Positions 8,732-17,338 of a DNA stretch of 64,000 nucleotides are shown piece by piece (the first letter of the stretch is position 1; every line of letters begins with the position of its first letter). The notes under the pieces were generated by a model, which searched no databases, had not been told where the DNA came from, and worked only from the letters and a program-made list of their open reading frames with translations. Source of the stretch: Dehalococcoidia bacterium (lineage in GTDB: Bacteria > Chloroflexota > Dehalococcoidia > Lucifugimonadales > UBA826); assembly GCA_029936675.1 (NCBI GenBank), contig JAPYSB010000005.1, positions 76,104-140,103 of the forward strand, in the 5' to 3' direction. Made by a program: the position numbers and the translations under genes.

Positions 8732-9608
8732 TAATGACGATTTTGTTTTATTGAACCGCTTCAGAGGGCGTTTGCTCAACCATTTGACTTCGGTTGATCG
8801 GACTGGAAGTGTCTCGGTGATTGAGGAGGCATTGCGTTATAACTGTACACCAGCTTCTATTTACAATTCAGTTATAACTCCTGCAATGGTGGAACTAGGA
8901 GAGCTATGGCATGGAGGACGAATCACTATTGCCCACGAACATCATGCCAGCCAGATCGTGGACGGTCTTATAAACATGGTGGTCCAAAAATCGCAAAGGT
9001 TCTCGGTTAATGGTCTCCGTGCCTTGGTTACATCTCCTTCTGGTGAAAATCATTGGATTGGGGCAAAAGTTTTCGCTAATTTGCTGTTTCTAGAAGGTTG
9101 GGATGTTGAATATATAGGAGTGGATACCCCGGCGGCAGATCTGGCCAAATATCTTACTGAGATTGAGGTAGATGTTGTTGCGTTGTCTGTAGTTTTACCC
9201 AGTAATATTCTGAGTGTAGAGGATGCTGTTTCAATAATCGAAGCTATGGACAATCCACCTTTTGTGATCTTGGGAGGTCCAGCTTTCAAGGGATTTGTTG
9301 ATGAAATCGGGAAAGCGGCAATTGTGGACAATTTTGCTACGGGGCTGACAGTTTTACAGGATGCTATGGGAATAGGGGCTAGCAACTTATCGTTACAAGA
9401 CACACTTCTAGGTGTAGGTGGAAAAGTTTTGGAGATCCGAAGAACCAAAGGTATGAACCAAGGTGAATTAGCGGTTCTTGCAGGGGTTGATAGGGCTTAC
9501 ATAAGTCTGGTTGAAAACGGTAAACAAAATTTAACGATGGGAGCTTTATTCAAACTGGCGGAAGCCTTGGGAACGTCAGTAAATACGTTAATGGCATCTT
9601 CAAAGTAA
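8718..9608 (+). CDS. Cobalamin-binding regulator with CarH-like light-sensor motifs and C-terminal XRE helix-turn-helix
   Basis: With the ATG at 8718 (GGGGG upstream) the protein has 296 residues. Residues 1-90 are a four-helix cap containing W64, nine residues, then E74-H75, which is the Wx9EH motif of adenosylcobalamin photoreceptors such as CarH. Residues about 100-215 are the Rossmann B12-binding domain with E110-N-H112-W-I-G115 (ExHxxG), where the His would ligate cobalt. Residues about 235-290 are an XRE/Cro-type helix-turn-helix (MNQGELAVLAGVDRAYISLVENGKQ). CarH carries a MerR-type DNA-binding domain at the N-terminus, so the order and family are reversed here. I infer a transcription factor that senses B12 and perhaps light; the targets are unknown. 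Confidence 0.85.
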   Translation: MTRRNNDDFVLLNRFRGRLLNHLTSVDRTGSVSVIEEALRYNCTPASIYNSVITPAMVELGELWHGGRITIAHEHHASQIVDGLINMVVQKSQRFSVNGLRALVTSPSGENHWIGAKVFANLLFLEGWDVEYIGVDTPAADLAKYLTEIEVDVVALSVVLPSNILSVEDAVSIIEAMDNPPFVILGGPAFKGFVDEIGKAAIVDNFATGLTVLQDAMGIGASNLSLQDTLLGVGGKVLEIRRTKGMNQGELAVLAGVDRAYISLVENGKQNLTMGALFKLAEALGTSVNTLMASSK

Positions 9609-10116
9609 TCCCGTAAATATATTTCAGTGTGGGTTGAAGAAAACTTAGCTGTGAATCTTTCGGAGAATTGATACTGGTGCACTAATACCAGAAGAGGTGT
9701 GTGTGTTTACCTCGCTTCTTAATTGGGCTGTTTCTTGTTTTATGTTGGGTGTGACCTGGTTGATTTATGTTGTTTTTTTACCCGTTATATTCATATGTAA
9801 ATCCTAACGATTTTAAGGAACATAATTCTGCCTATGGAGAAAATTTCCCCTATGGTGCCACCTGTTATGACTATTGAAGTCGTAATAGCTTTAGGCGGTT
9901 ACTTTAAATCCCAAGGGAATCAGGGGTAGTATTAGCCATTAATTTGCCTCTGGTGAGGCTGGTTTGTATGTAGACAATATTGTTCAAATTTCTTACCATC
10001 GGAGTTTGGAATTTCCAGTAACCCAAATTCCATACACAAAAATTTTAATTAGCACCAATTAAATAAGAATTGTTCTACGAACTTTGAGGACCTTTTGGGA
10101 ACTATGGGTTATGATC
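9609..10116. other. Intergenic region of about 500 bases without a clear gene
   Basis: No convincing gene is present between the cobalamin regulator and plsY. Two weak candidates are a plus-strand ORF of 20 codons at 9742 (MLGVTWLIYVVFLPVIF, one hydrophobic helix) and a 31-codon ORF at 9834-9929 with a poor ribosome-binding site. Neither can be supported. I see no RNA gene, repeat or strong terminator here. Confidence 0.4.
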
Positions 10117-10692
10117 TCATTGGTGGGGATCTAACCCCCTGTATTGGAATTGAAATTTAACTAACACAGCGCCAGCCAAGATAATTACAGTAGTTGTGGC
10201 GATCAAATCGAAACGTATTAGCCATCCTGCAATTATTGTGGATACAAAGGCGAAAACACCAGCGTATGCTGGCCTTCTTGTAATTATTAATATCAAGAAA
10301 GAAGGTAAAACTGCTATCAAAGCACCGACTGGAAGGAGAACAATTCCGGCTCCCATAGTGGTGGCCATCCCAACCCCACCTGGTTTCCCCCATGGTTTTA
10401 TAACCATATGGCCTATAAGGAAAAAGATGATTCCGATGGTTGCAATCCACGTTGGGTATCCTAAAAGGATAACAGGGAGAGTGATTAATAAACCTTTGAC
10501 TATATCAATAAAAAAAACTGAGATTCCATATATTGGCCCGATCTTTGCATAAATATTTGAGGCTCCAGGGTTACCTGTTCCTATGGAACGGATATCGACA
10601 TTTTTAAATTTTGATATCAGATCGCCGACGGAAATGGTTCCTATGAAGTAAGATGCGAGTCCCCATATGGTTGATAGGATGATGTAGTTCAA
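10117..10692 (-). CDS. plsY: Acyl-phosphate:glycerol-3-phosphate acyltransferase PlsY
   Basis: This 191-residue polytopic membrane protein transfers an acyl group from acyl-phosphate to glycerol 3-phosphate in phospholipid synthesis. Motif 1 is IRSIGTGNPGASN near residue 38. The glycine-rich phosphate-binding motif near residue 98 reads KPWGKPGGVGMATTMG, a slightly altered version of the usual KGGKGVAT. About five or six hydrophobic segments are visible. The start is TTG with GAGAG upstream; no in-frame ATG lies nearby. It is divergent from a small membrane-protein gene. Confidence 0.85.
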   Translation of the reverse strand: MNYIILSTIWGLASYFIGTISVGDLISKFKNVDIRSIGTGNPGASNIYAKIGPIYGISVFFIDIVKGLLITLPVILLGYPTWIATIGIIFFLIGHMVIKPWGKPGGVGMATTMGAGIVLLPVGALIAVLPSFLILIITRRPAYAGVFAFVSTIIAGWLIRFDLIATTTVIILAGAVLVKFQFQYRGLDPHQ

Positions 10693-10809
10693 ATTTACAA
10701 TGCTCTCGTATTCGGATGATTCTTGTTAAACGTTATCACACGCGTATAAGAACAATAAATGTACCTGATAATCAAAATATTATGAAACAACAAAAAAACC
10801 AAAAGATTG

Positions 10810-11184
10810 ATGGATGAGAGGGATAATATTAATATTCCGCCCGAAGTTGTAAAAGATAAATCAATAACTAAAGGACTACTTGGGTGCCTGCCATTCATTT
10901 CGTCCTCGATATTTTTGCATGCAAGTTTTTATTATAAAAACAATATTGTTGCTAATCATTCCTTGTTCAATTCAAATCCTGAAATATTACTGTGGACGGC
11001 GAATCTATTATGGGTTTTTAGTTTCCTGATTATTTTTTTATTCATTTATCACTCTTTATCAATGACTAGACGAAGTCATTTTCATAGCATAGTTCCTTTG
11101 GGTTTGGTAGTGGTGATCGGCATTACATGTACATCGATTAATACTTATATTCTTTGGTACTACAACGCCGTATCATTTAATTAA
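10810..11184 (+). CDS. Small membrane protein of unknown function
   Basis: The ATG at 10810 follows an in-frame TTG and gives a 124-residue protein. It has an acidic and polar N-terminus and three hydrophobic segments at about residues 24-40, 63-80 and 97-115. I do not recognise a family. There is no obvious ribosome-binding site. The AT-rich intergenic region to plsY is short and shared, so the two genes are divergently expressed. It may be a real but fast-evolving envelope protein. Confidence 0.4.
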   Translation: MDERDNINIPPEVVKDKSITKGLLGCLPFISSSIFLHASFYYKNNIVANHSLFNSNPEILLWTANLLWVFSFLIIFLFIYHSLSMTRRSHFHSIVPLGLVVVIGITCTSINTYILWYYNAVSFN

Positions 11185-11210
11185 TTCCACACAATTAAGA
11201 AGATATATGA

Positions 11211-11603
11211 TTGATTATGCCACTAGCTAATGGAGATAAAATACCTTATACATTCTTCCCAGGAACTTTCACAAATTCATCCGCCAAAGAATTATGCCAA
11301 CTCGATGGGGTTACGGATAAATTCAATAGGATTGACGTTAAAATGATTGGAATTTCATGTGATTCGCCTTTTCTGAAAACACGGGCACCCCAAATTACAT
11401 TGACTTCACCTTAATAATTGATCACAACCTGGATTGCATTGATGCTTTTGTGGTCATTTGTAGGCCTGTCAAGAATGGAAGGTTATAAGAGTGCAAACCG
11501 TGCGGTGTTCATTTTAGCTGAAGACGGAACCATTATTTCCAGTTGGATAGGAGAGCATCTAGTGATGGTTCCAGTTCATGGCCTTATCCTTCGCCATATT
11601 TAA
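11211..11603 (+). pseudogene. Degenerate peroxiredoxin (AhpC/TSA-type) pseudogene
   Basis: Two consecutive plus-strand fragments together resemble one peroxiredoxin. The first (from TTG at 11211, or ATG at 11217) has the N-terminal part FFPGTFTNSSAKELCQ and MIGISCDSPF, and ends in stops around 11412. The second has the C-terminal part of the family (ANRAVFILAEDGTIISSWIG). At the peroxidatic cysteine position the family reads FTxVCTKEL, here FTNSSAKEL, so the Cys has become Ser. Loss of the catalytic residue plus stops in the middle section show that the gene is inactive. Confidence 0.6.
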
Positions 11604-11715
11604 CTCTTTCATACGTACCTCCAATTAACGAAAAGGCAGTATTTAAAATATTAATATTAAGTATTCAGACCCAGTCATTGACAGCGCTATTTCACAGTGA
11701 TTAAATCGTTTGATT

Positions 11716-11747
11716 GTATATACTAATAAATATACTTAGTACGTACT
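11716..11747. promoter_or_regulatory. Palindromes upstream of the iron-type binding protein gene
   Basis: An inverted repeat GTATAT-8-ATATAC (11716-11735) is followed three bases later by a perfect 10-base palindrome AGTACGTACT (11738-11747). Both lie about 120 bases before the substrate-binding protein gene, in a region of about 260 bases without genes. Their arrangement would suit an operator. No match to a known Fur-box consensus was evident by eye, and the AT-rich setting makes chance possible. Confidence 0.25.
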
Positions 11748-11868
11748 TACTTTATCAAAATATATGCACGAAATATGAGTAATGGCTAGCCAATGTCCAG
11801 CAGTTACTGTTGCCAACCCGTGAATAATGTCATGGGTCAACAGAATAAATAAGGAGTAAACGGTAATC

Positions 11869-12969
11869 ATGAACAGCATCGTTGTTACAGTAGCCCTGTT
11901 TGTAGCAGCTTTCGCAACAATCTTTGCTGGTTGCACTACAGAAGTACTGAAGGCAGTACCTGTAGAGGTAGTCGCCGAGAAAGAAATTGTAAAAATAATA
12001 GAAGCCCCTATGGTTGGAACTATAGTCAAGGATCTTGACCCTGGTGAATTAGTTCTTTATTCCGGAAGGTCTGAGAGCCTTGTTGGGAACATAGTCAAAC
12101 AGTTTGAACAAGTGACTGGAATAGACGTACAGGTCAAATATGGCAAAACCTTTCCGATTGCTACCATGATTCTTGAAGAGGGGCTTAATAGCCCTGCTGA
12201 TGTATATTTCGCACAAGACCCGGGGGGTCTGGGGTTTTTAGCCAAGGAAGGTCGCCTTATTGCGATTCCCAGGAGTATAACTGACCGGGTTGCCGACTGG
12301 GCGAAGCCAAAGGATGGTAAATGGGTTGGTATATCTGGTCGGGCTAGGACCTTGGTTCATACGGCTACAATCGAATCCGCTGATTTACCTTCGTCTCTTG
12401 ATGATTTAACAGATCCTAAATGGAAAGGTAAATTGGGATGGGCTCCCACAAATAGCTCCTTCCAGACGATGGTTACTGGAATGAGAGCCAGCTGGGGAGA
12501 AGCAAAGACAAAGCAATGGTTGACGGATATGTTAGCCAATGAACCTATTGTTTATCCAAAGAACACTCCTCAGGTGGCTGCTGCTGCTGCTGAGGAAATA
12601 AGTATAGGTCTGGTTAACCATTATTACCTGCACCGTTTCATTTCAGAACGAGGTGACACATTTAATGCCCGAAATCTTTTTTTGAGTGACGGTGGCCCCG
12701 GCAGTTTGGTAATGGTAGCCGGCGCAGGAATAATCGATACAGGAAAAAATCGTGTCAACGCTGAAAAGTTTCTTACTTTTATGACCTCAAAGGTAGCTCA
12801 GCAATATTTCACCGAGCAAATATATGAATATCCAGTTGTTGAGGGAGTAAAAACTCACAGGTTACTTACTCCGTTGGCTGATCTCAACAAACCAGATTTG
12901 ACGATAGAAGACTTATCAGATTTGGAAGGAACCCAAGTCATTTTTAGAGATTTAGGAATGCTGGATTAG
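11869..12969 (+). CDS. Iron(III)-type ABC transporter substrate-binding lipoprotein
   Basis: This 366-residue extracellular binding protein has a signal peptide ending in a lipobox (IFAGC, Cys22). The mature part begins with an acidic linker and then LVLYSGRSESLVGNIVKQFEQ, the hallmark of FbpA/FutA-type iron-binding proteins. Further landmarks are ADVYFAQDPGGLGFLAKEG and MVAGAGIID. AAGGAG lies about 12 bases before the ATG. Normally a permease and an ATPase gene follow; here only a 24-codon ATPase-like remnant remains, so the transporter is either completed elsewhere or lost. The tyrosine pair that binds iron in FbpA is not clearly aligned, so iron is likely but not proven. Confidence 0.8.
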   Translation: MNSIVVTVALFVAAFATIFAGCTTEVLKAVPVEVVAEKEIVKIIEAPMVGTIVKDLDPGELVLYSGRSESLVGNIVKQFEQVTGIDVQVKYGKTFPIATMILEEGLNSPADVYFAQDPGGLGFLAKEGRLIAIPRSITDRVADWAKPKDGKWVGISGRARTLVHTATIESADLPSSLDDLTDPKWKGKLGWAPTNSSFQTMVTGMRASWGEAKTKQWLTDMLANEPIVYPKNTPQVAAAAAEEISIGLVNHYYLHRFISERGDTFNARNLFLSDGGPGSLVMVAGAGIIDTGKNRVNAEKFLTFMTSKVAQQYFTEQIYEYPVVEGVKTHRLLTPLADLNKPDLTIEDLSDLEGTQVIFRDLGMLD

Positions 12970-12978
12970 AAAAACTAG

Positions 12979-13053
12979 CTGGACTTTGTGGTTGTAACAC
13001 ATGATACGGGATTGGCTAGGGCCTATGCAGATAAAATTGTCAGAGAGCGGTAG
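12979..13053 (+). pseudogene. Remnant of an ABC transporter ATP-binding protein (C-terminal fragment)
   Basis: An open stretch of 24 codons between two in-frame TAG stops encodes FVVVTHDTGLARAYADKI, which fits the segment around the switch histidine (H-loop) of ABC ATPases. No start, Walker A or signature motif is present. It lies 9 bases after the substrate-binding protein gene, where a transporter operon would carry its ATPase gene. I read it as the tail left by a deletion. Confidence 0.5.
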
Positions 13054-13241
13054 GGTTGCTTTTGATGGATCTCTGAGGGATATCTGTAGGTTATAAGGAT
13101 TAATTCTTAGATATCTTCTAAAAATAGGATATTGGTAATTTGAAAACGATGCGTTGATTTATTTGTCATGATTAAGGCACTCCCATATGATCTCATATAT
13201 TATGAAACTTCAAGATTAACGAAGTGCGTAGGATATGTGAT

Positions 13242-14417
13242 ATGAATCTACCTGAAAAGATGAAATTCGGTATATTTCTGGGCCCTTTCCACAGGGTGGG
13301 TGAAAATCCCACTTTGGCTTTAGAGAGGGATATGGAGTTGATTCAATGGTTGGATAAGCTGGGATATGATGAGGCATGGATAGGAGAACATCACAGCGCA
13401 GGCTGGGAAACTATTTCGTCTCCTGAGCTATTCATAGCTGCAGTAGCAGAAAGAACGAGGCATATAAACCTCGGTACAGGGGTTGTAAGTCTTCCTTATC
13501 ACCATCCTTTTATGGTTGCTAACAGAATGGTCCAATTGGATCATATGACTAGAGGTAGAACCATGTTTGGTGTGGGTCCAGGAGCTTTGCCTACAGACGC
13601 ATATATGATGGGCATTGATCCAACCACCCAGAGAGAAAAAATGGATGAGGCCCTAGGGATTATACTGAGGTTATTTACAGAAATCGAACCAATAACATAT
13701 AAGAGTGATTGGTTTGAACTAAATGAGGCTTTGCTGCAACTCAGACCTTATCAGAGGCCGCATATGCCGATCGCTGTTGCGTCGATCCAATCTCCTTCTG
13801 GGGTTCAGCTAGCTGGTAAACATGGAGCTTCTGTTCTAACTATCACCGTACCGAGGGACCCTCTGGCTGATCGTGCAGACTTCGGGAAGTTATGGGATAT
13901 AGCAGAAGAGTCGGCTGAACAACATGGGAAAGTTGTAAAAAGAGAGGATTGGCGATTGGTGGTACCAGTACACCTGGCGGAAACCAGAGAGAAGGCCCGG
14001 GAACAGGTCAGAGAAGGAGCTGCAGGGTTCTTAAGGGACTATTCCGAAGGTACTAATGGGAGGAAACCAGTATTCGACGGACCAAGGGACCAAGTTGTCG
14101 ATTGGATGTCTGATAACGGGTTTTGGATAGTCGGAACCCCCGATGACTGTATTGAAGGCATTAATAATTTGGCTGAAGAGAGTGGTGGATTTGGTGGATT
14201 TCTGGTGCAGACCATCGATTGGGCTCCACGTGACAGCATTCTCCGTAGCTATGAGCTTCTAGCGAGATATGTGATGCCGCAATTTCAAGGCTCCGTTACA
14301 GGATTGGAAATTTCAAATCAGTGGGCTAAAGACAGGGTAGATGTTCTTTTGGATGGTAGGGTCCGGGCTATCGAAAAAGCCAAGTCAGATTATGGAGGGT
14401 CGGTGAATCTTTCCTAG
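13242..14417 (+). CDS. LLM-class flavin-dependent oxidoreductase (monooxygenase-like)
   Basis: The track starts at a GTG at 13224; I prefer the ATG at 13242, giving 391 residues. The protein has the bacterial luciferase-like barrel: MKFGIFLGPFHRVGENP, LGYDEAWIGEHHSAGWE near residue 45, LGTGVVSLPYHHPFMVANRM, and GRTMFGVGPGALPTDA. The EHH and YHHP motifs are typical of FMN-dependent monooxygenases that use reduced flavin from a separate reductase. It is the first gene of the oxidative catabolic cluster and is convergent with the aldolase gene, overlapping its end by 4 bases. The substrate is unknown. Confidence 0.88.
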   Translation: MNLPEKMKFGIFLGPFHRVGENPTLALERDMELIQWLDKLGYDEAWIGEHHSAGWETISSPELFIAAVAERTRHINLGTGVVSLPYHHPFMVANRMVQLDHMTRGRTMFGVGPGALPTDAYMMGIDPTTQREKMDEALGIILRLFTEIEPITYKSDWFELNEALLQLRPYQRPHMPIAVASIQSPSGVQLAGKHGASVLTITVPRDPLADRADFGKLWDIAEESAEQHGKVVKREDWRLVVPVHLAETREKAREQVREGAAGFLRDYSEGTNGRKPVFDGPRDQVVDWMSDNGFWIVGTPDDCIEGINNLAEESGGFGGFLVQTIDWAPRDSILRSYELLARYVMPQFQGSVTGLEISNQWAKDRVDVLLDGRVRAIEKAKSDYGGSVNLS

Positions 14418-15226
14418 AACAGGTTTGTGGAAGCCACGATTTGGTCTGTTTTTACCATGGCAGACTCATAGCCAGTTGTGAGTGCAGTTACATCATGACA
14501 GCAGTTGAGCCAAGTGGCTCCTCTCGCTACTGCCATACCCATTGATTCACCCGGATCTACAGCTGTGCCCATGAACTTGCCATGTAGTTTGCACGCTGCC
14601 CCAACCTTATCAAAGGCCTCTAATATGACGGGTTTAGTGACTGGATCCCCTGGGTCTCTGTGGACACCATAGCTTTGAGAAAGGTCTCCGGGTCCTACAA
14701 AAAGCAAATCAATACCAGGAACTGAAGCAATCTCATCGCATGCTTCTACTCCCTCCTTATCTTCTATCATCACACCAAGAAGCACATTTTCATTGGCAAT
14801 GTCGTAATAGGCCGGTTTTTCACTTTTACCAAAGGAGGAATCTCTGCCACCACCCATCCCTCTCATACCTTCAGGATGATACTTGGCCATTTCAACGAAC
14901 GCTTCAGCCTCTTCTTTACTTTTACAATGAGGCCAAATTAAACCAGATGCCCCAATTTCCAACGTTTTTATTATTTGGTTATAAGGTCCGTGAGGTATTC
15001 TGACGAATACATCTATTTCGCAGGCGCGTGCTGCTAATACCAGTGTGGCAAGATCTTTGAAATCTGCGTGGCTGTGCTCCATGTCAACCCAAACGCACTC
15101 GTAACCAACTGATGCGATTGTTTCGACTACGGTAGGGTCGAAAACTCTATTTATCTCCGGTACTTTGATGGTTTTACCATTCAATAAGTCAGACTTCGTA
15201 CGGTTTTTTCGATAACTATTAATCAT
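14414..15226 (-). CDS. HpcH/HpaI-family class II pyruvate aldolase
   Basis: This 270-residue metal-dependent aldolase would cleave a 4-hydroxy-2-oxo acid to pyruvate or oxaloacetate plus an aldehyde. Landmarks are WVDMEHSHADFKDL near residue 47, VRIPHGPYNQI near residue 76 with the catalytic Arg, MIEDKEGVEACDEI near residue 152 with the metal-binding Glu, and FVGPGDLSQSYG near residue 175 with the metal-binding Asp. Its ATG lies inside the end of the upstream LLM gene (8-base overlap), so monooxygenase and aldolase are translated from one message. Together they suggest oxidative opening of a substrate followed by carbon-carbon cleavage. Confidence 0.88.
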   Translation of the reverse strand: MINSYRKNRTKSDLLNGKTIKVPEINRVFDPTVVETIASVGYECVWVDMEHSHADFKDLATLVLAARACEIDVFVRIPHGPYNQIIKTLEIGASGLIWPHCKSKEEAEAFVEMAKYHPEGMRGMGGGRDSSFGKSEKPAYYDIANENVLLGVMIEDKEGVEACDEIASVPGIDLLFVGPGDLSQSYGVHRDPGDPVTKPVILEAFDKVGAACKLHGKFMGTAVDPGESMGMAVARGATWLNCCHDVTALTTGYESAMVKTDQIVASTNLF

Positions 15227-16343
15227 ATGAATTCTCCGGGGTGATCAATTGGTTAATGCTGGAACTTAGCTTGGGAATTACTTCATTTTGAAAAAGAGCC
15301 ATGCTGTTTAACCAGTCTCTTTTATCAGATTCATCTATCCAGTCGAATGACATATTTATCAGTGTGCCGAAAGGACCGAGGTATTCTGAGATTTCTTGCA
15401 GGCGAGTAATTACAGTTTCGACTGATCCGGCGATGACTAATTCGTTGATGATGTAATCTTCAGTTATCTCGCTATCTGGTTCGTTAGGGTCGGATTTCAT
15501 AATCGCAAGGCCAGGGCCTTTTTTTATGGCTGATGCTAAGTATTTATAGGCTTTGAGTATACTGTTATTTTTTGCTTTTTTGATCGCTTCCTCGTCAGAA
15601 TCAGCGATGAATATGGTCCGCGCAAGTTTCCAATTAGACCTGTCGGGTTCGGCATTTGCCAATCTTCTAGACCTTGAATAAGTTCTCCAGTTGTCTTTTA
15701 GAACGGGTAAGGAAGTTATCGAGTGGCTGAAGGGGGAAAATCCGTATTTAGCAGCTATTTTCGCCGAATTCGAGTTATACCCTGTGATTGGAACAGAAAT
15801 CGGAGGATAAGGTGTTTGTAATGGTTTTTGAATTTTCCCGTAGCCAATAGCTTCATCGCTACTTTTCAACACTATATTCCAATATTTGCCTTTTATTTCG
15901 TAGGGAGGCTCTTTTTCCCACATCTCCAATATCATGCCCATCGCTTCCTCTGACATTTTCTGCATTTCTGAACTTTGAAGGTCGTACAGTTCAAAATCTG
16001 AAGGAGCCCCACCATGCCCAAAGGCAATGTTAAGCCGGCCATGCGAAAAATGGTCCAAAAATGAAAGCCGATTTGCTACTTGGGCGGGATGATGAAAATT
16101 CAAAAGAAGAGGTGCAGGTCCAATTCTTATTTGTTCTGTTTGCCTGAACCCGGCAGCTATGAACATTTCAGGGCTGACGATTGGTTCCCATGACAAAGTG
16201 TGATGCTCACCAACCCAAAACTCATCGATTCCTAACTTATCCGACTCAATTAGCAGTTCCATGTCCTCATCGTGGCATTGAGCTAATTCTTTGCCCGGAG
16301 GATGGAAAGGCATTATGAAAATTCCAGATTTTATGTTAGGCAT
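15219..16343 (-). CDS. LLM-class flavin-dependent oxidoreductase
   Basis: This 374-residue luciferase-like monooxygenase starts MPNIKSGIFIMPFHPPGKELAQ. It shows LGIDEFWVGEHHTLSWEPIVSPEMF, LLLNFHHPAQVANRLSFLDH and GRLNIAFGHGGAPSDFELY in the order expected for the family. It is related to, but clearly different from, the product of the gene at 13242. It is translationally coupled to the HpcH/HpaI aldolase gene downstream. The intergenic space to the divergent hydrolase gene (about 165 bases) should hold promoters for both directions. Confidence 0.88.
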   Translation of the reverse strand: MPNIKSGIFIMPFHPPGKELAQCHDEDMELLIESDKLGIDEFWVGEHHTLSWEPIVSPEMFIAAGFRQTEQIRIGPAPLLLNFHHPAQVANRLSFLDHFSHGRLNIAFGHGGAPSDFELYDLQSSEMQKMSEEAMGMILEMWEKEPPYEIKGKYWNIVLKSSDEAIGYGKIQKPLQTPYPPISVPITGYNSNSAKIAAKYGFSPFSHSITSLPVLKDNWRTYSRSRRLANAEPDRSNWKLARTIFIADSDEEAIKKAKNNSILKAYKYLASAIKKGPGLAIMKSDPNEPDSEITEDYIINELVIAGSVETVITRLQEISEYLGPFGTLINMSFDWIDESDKRDWLNSMALFQNEVIPKLSSSINQLITPENSYD

Positions 16344-16510
16344 ATCAGGGCCCCGCTAGATTGAATAAGCTAAAGTTCAGCATGCCGGCAGTATAAATGC
16401 AATTAAACAAATCTAACAAATTCTTAAAACTCCGGCTTTCCCGTGTTTTCAGCTATAATCGCATAATTAGGCATTACGTCGATTAATGAAAATCATATGA
16501 GGAATAAGGA

Positions 16511-17308
16511 ATGGCAGGAGAATTTTCCAAATTTGAAGTGCAAGAAATAGTGATTCCTGAAGGAAAACTTCAGATGCGGATTGCTGGGGAAGGAGAGCCA
16601 TTGCTGTTGCTCCACGGTGAGTTGGGTTTTCCCGGTTGGATGGGGTATCACAGAACATTGTCAGAACAATTTAGAGTTATGGCTCCAAGTCACCCTGGGT
16701 ATGATGGGTCAGATAGACTGGACTGGGCTATGCATGTAAGCGATATAGCCGGAGTGTATCTTCAGATTCTGGATGATCTTGAATTATCGGGAATCAAGAT
16801 GATGGGCTTTTCAATGGGAGGTTGGCTGGCTGCGGAAATGGCTGCAATGGATCCAGGTAAGTTTTCAAAACTTGTACTTGTCGGACCTATGGGAGTTAAA
16901 CCAGAGAAGGGTGAGATTTACGATCTTTTTCTTAATCTGGCCACTGAATTCTTAGAAGAAAGTTTTTTGGACCCAGATTCGGTGGAAGAGTATGCCACTA
17001 TAAGACCTAGTGAGCCTTCTCCAGAACAGGAAGAAGTGTGGGAAGTGGGACGGGAGCAGTCTGCCAGATTGGCATGGAAACCTTTTATGTACAACCCGAC
17101 ATTGCCTCACTTATTGCGAAGATTAAAAACACTTCAAACACTCATAATTTCAGGTAAACAAGATTCTATAGTTCCTTTCGATTCATTAAGAATATACAAC
17201 GAATCTATACCAGGATCTTCACTAAGCTTAATAGACCAAAGCGGACATAGGCCAGAGATAGAAAAACCTGAAGATTTTCTTAAAGTAGTAACAAATTTCC
17301 TTAAGTAA
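16511..17308 (+). CDS. Alpha/beta-fold hydrolase
   Basis: This 265-residue alpha/beta hydrolase has all catalytic elements. HG of the oxyanion hole is in LLLLHGELGFPGW near residue 35, the nucleophile elbow is GFSMGG near residue 100, the acid is in IISGKQDSIVP, and the His is in DQSGHRPEIEKP near residue 247. AAGGA and GAGGA precede the ATG, and a possible -10 box TATAAT lies at 16454-16459. It is 30 bases upstream of an LLM gene and probably co-transcribed, which fits hydrolysis of an ester or lactone made by a monooxygenase. The exact substrate is unknown. Confidence 0.85.
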   Translation: MAGEFSKFEVQEIVIPEGKLQMRIAGEGEPLLLLHGELGFPGWMGYHRTLSEQFRVMAPSHPGYDGSDRLDWAMHVSDIAGVYLQILDDLELSGIKMMGFSMGGWLAAEMAAMDPGKFSKLVLVGPMGVKPEKGEIYDLFLNLATEFLEESFLDPDSVEEYATIRPSEPSPEQEEVWEVGREQSARLAWKPFMYNPTLPHLLRRLKTLQTLIISGKQDSIVPFDSLRIYNESIPGSSLSLIDQSGHRPEIEKPEDFLKVVTNFLK

Positions 17309-17338
17309 TGGTAAATTACCCCAGATAGAGAGGAGCAT

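Noticed and set aside
9834-9929. Possible 31-codon ORF in the gap before plsY
   Set aside because: Too short, with a poor ribosome-binding site and no recognisable features; noted only in the gap entry.
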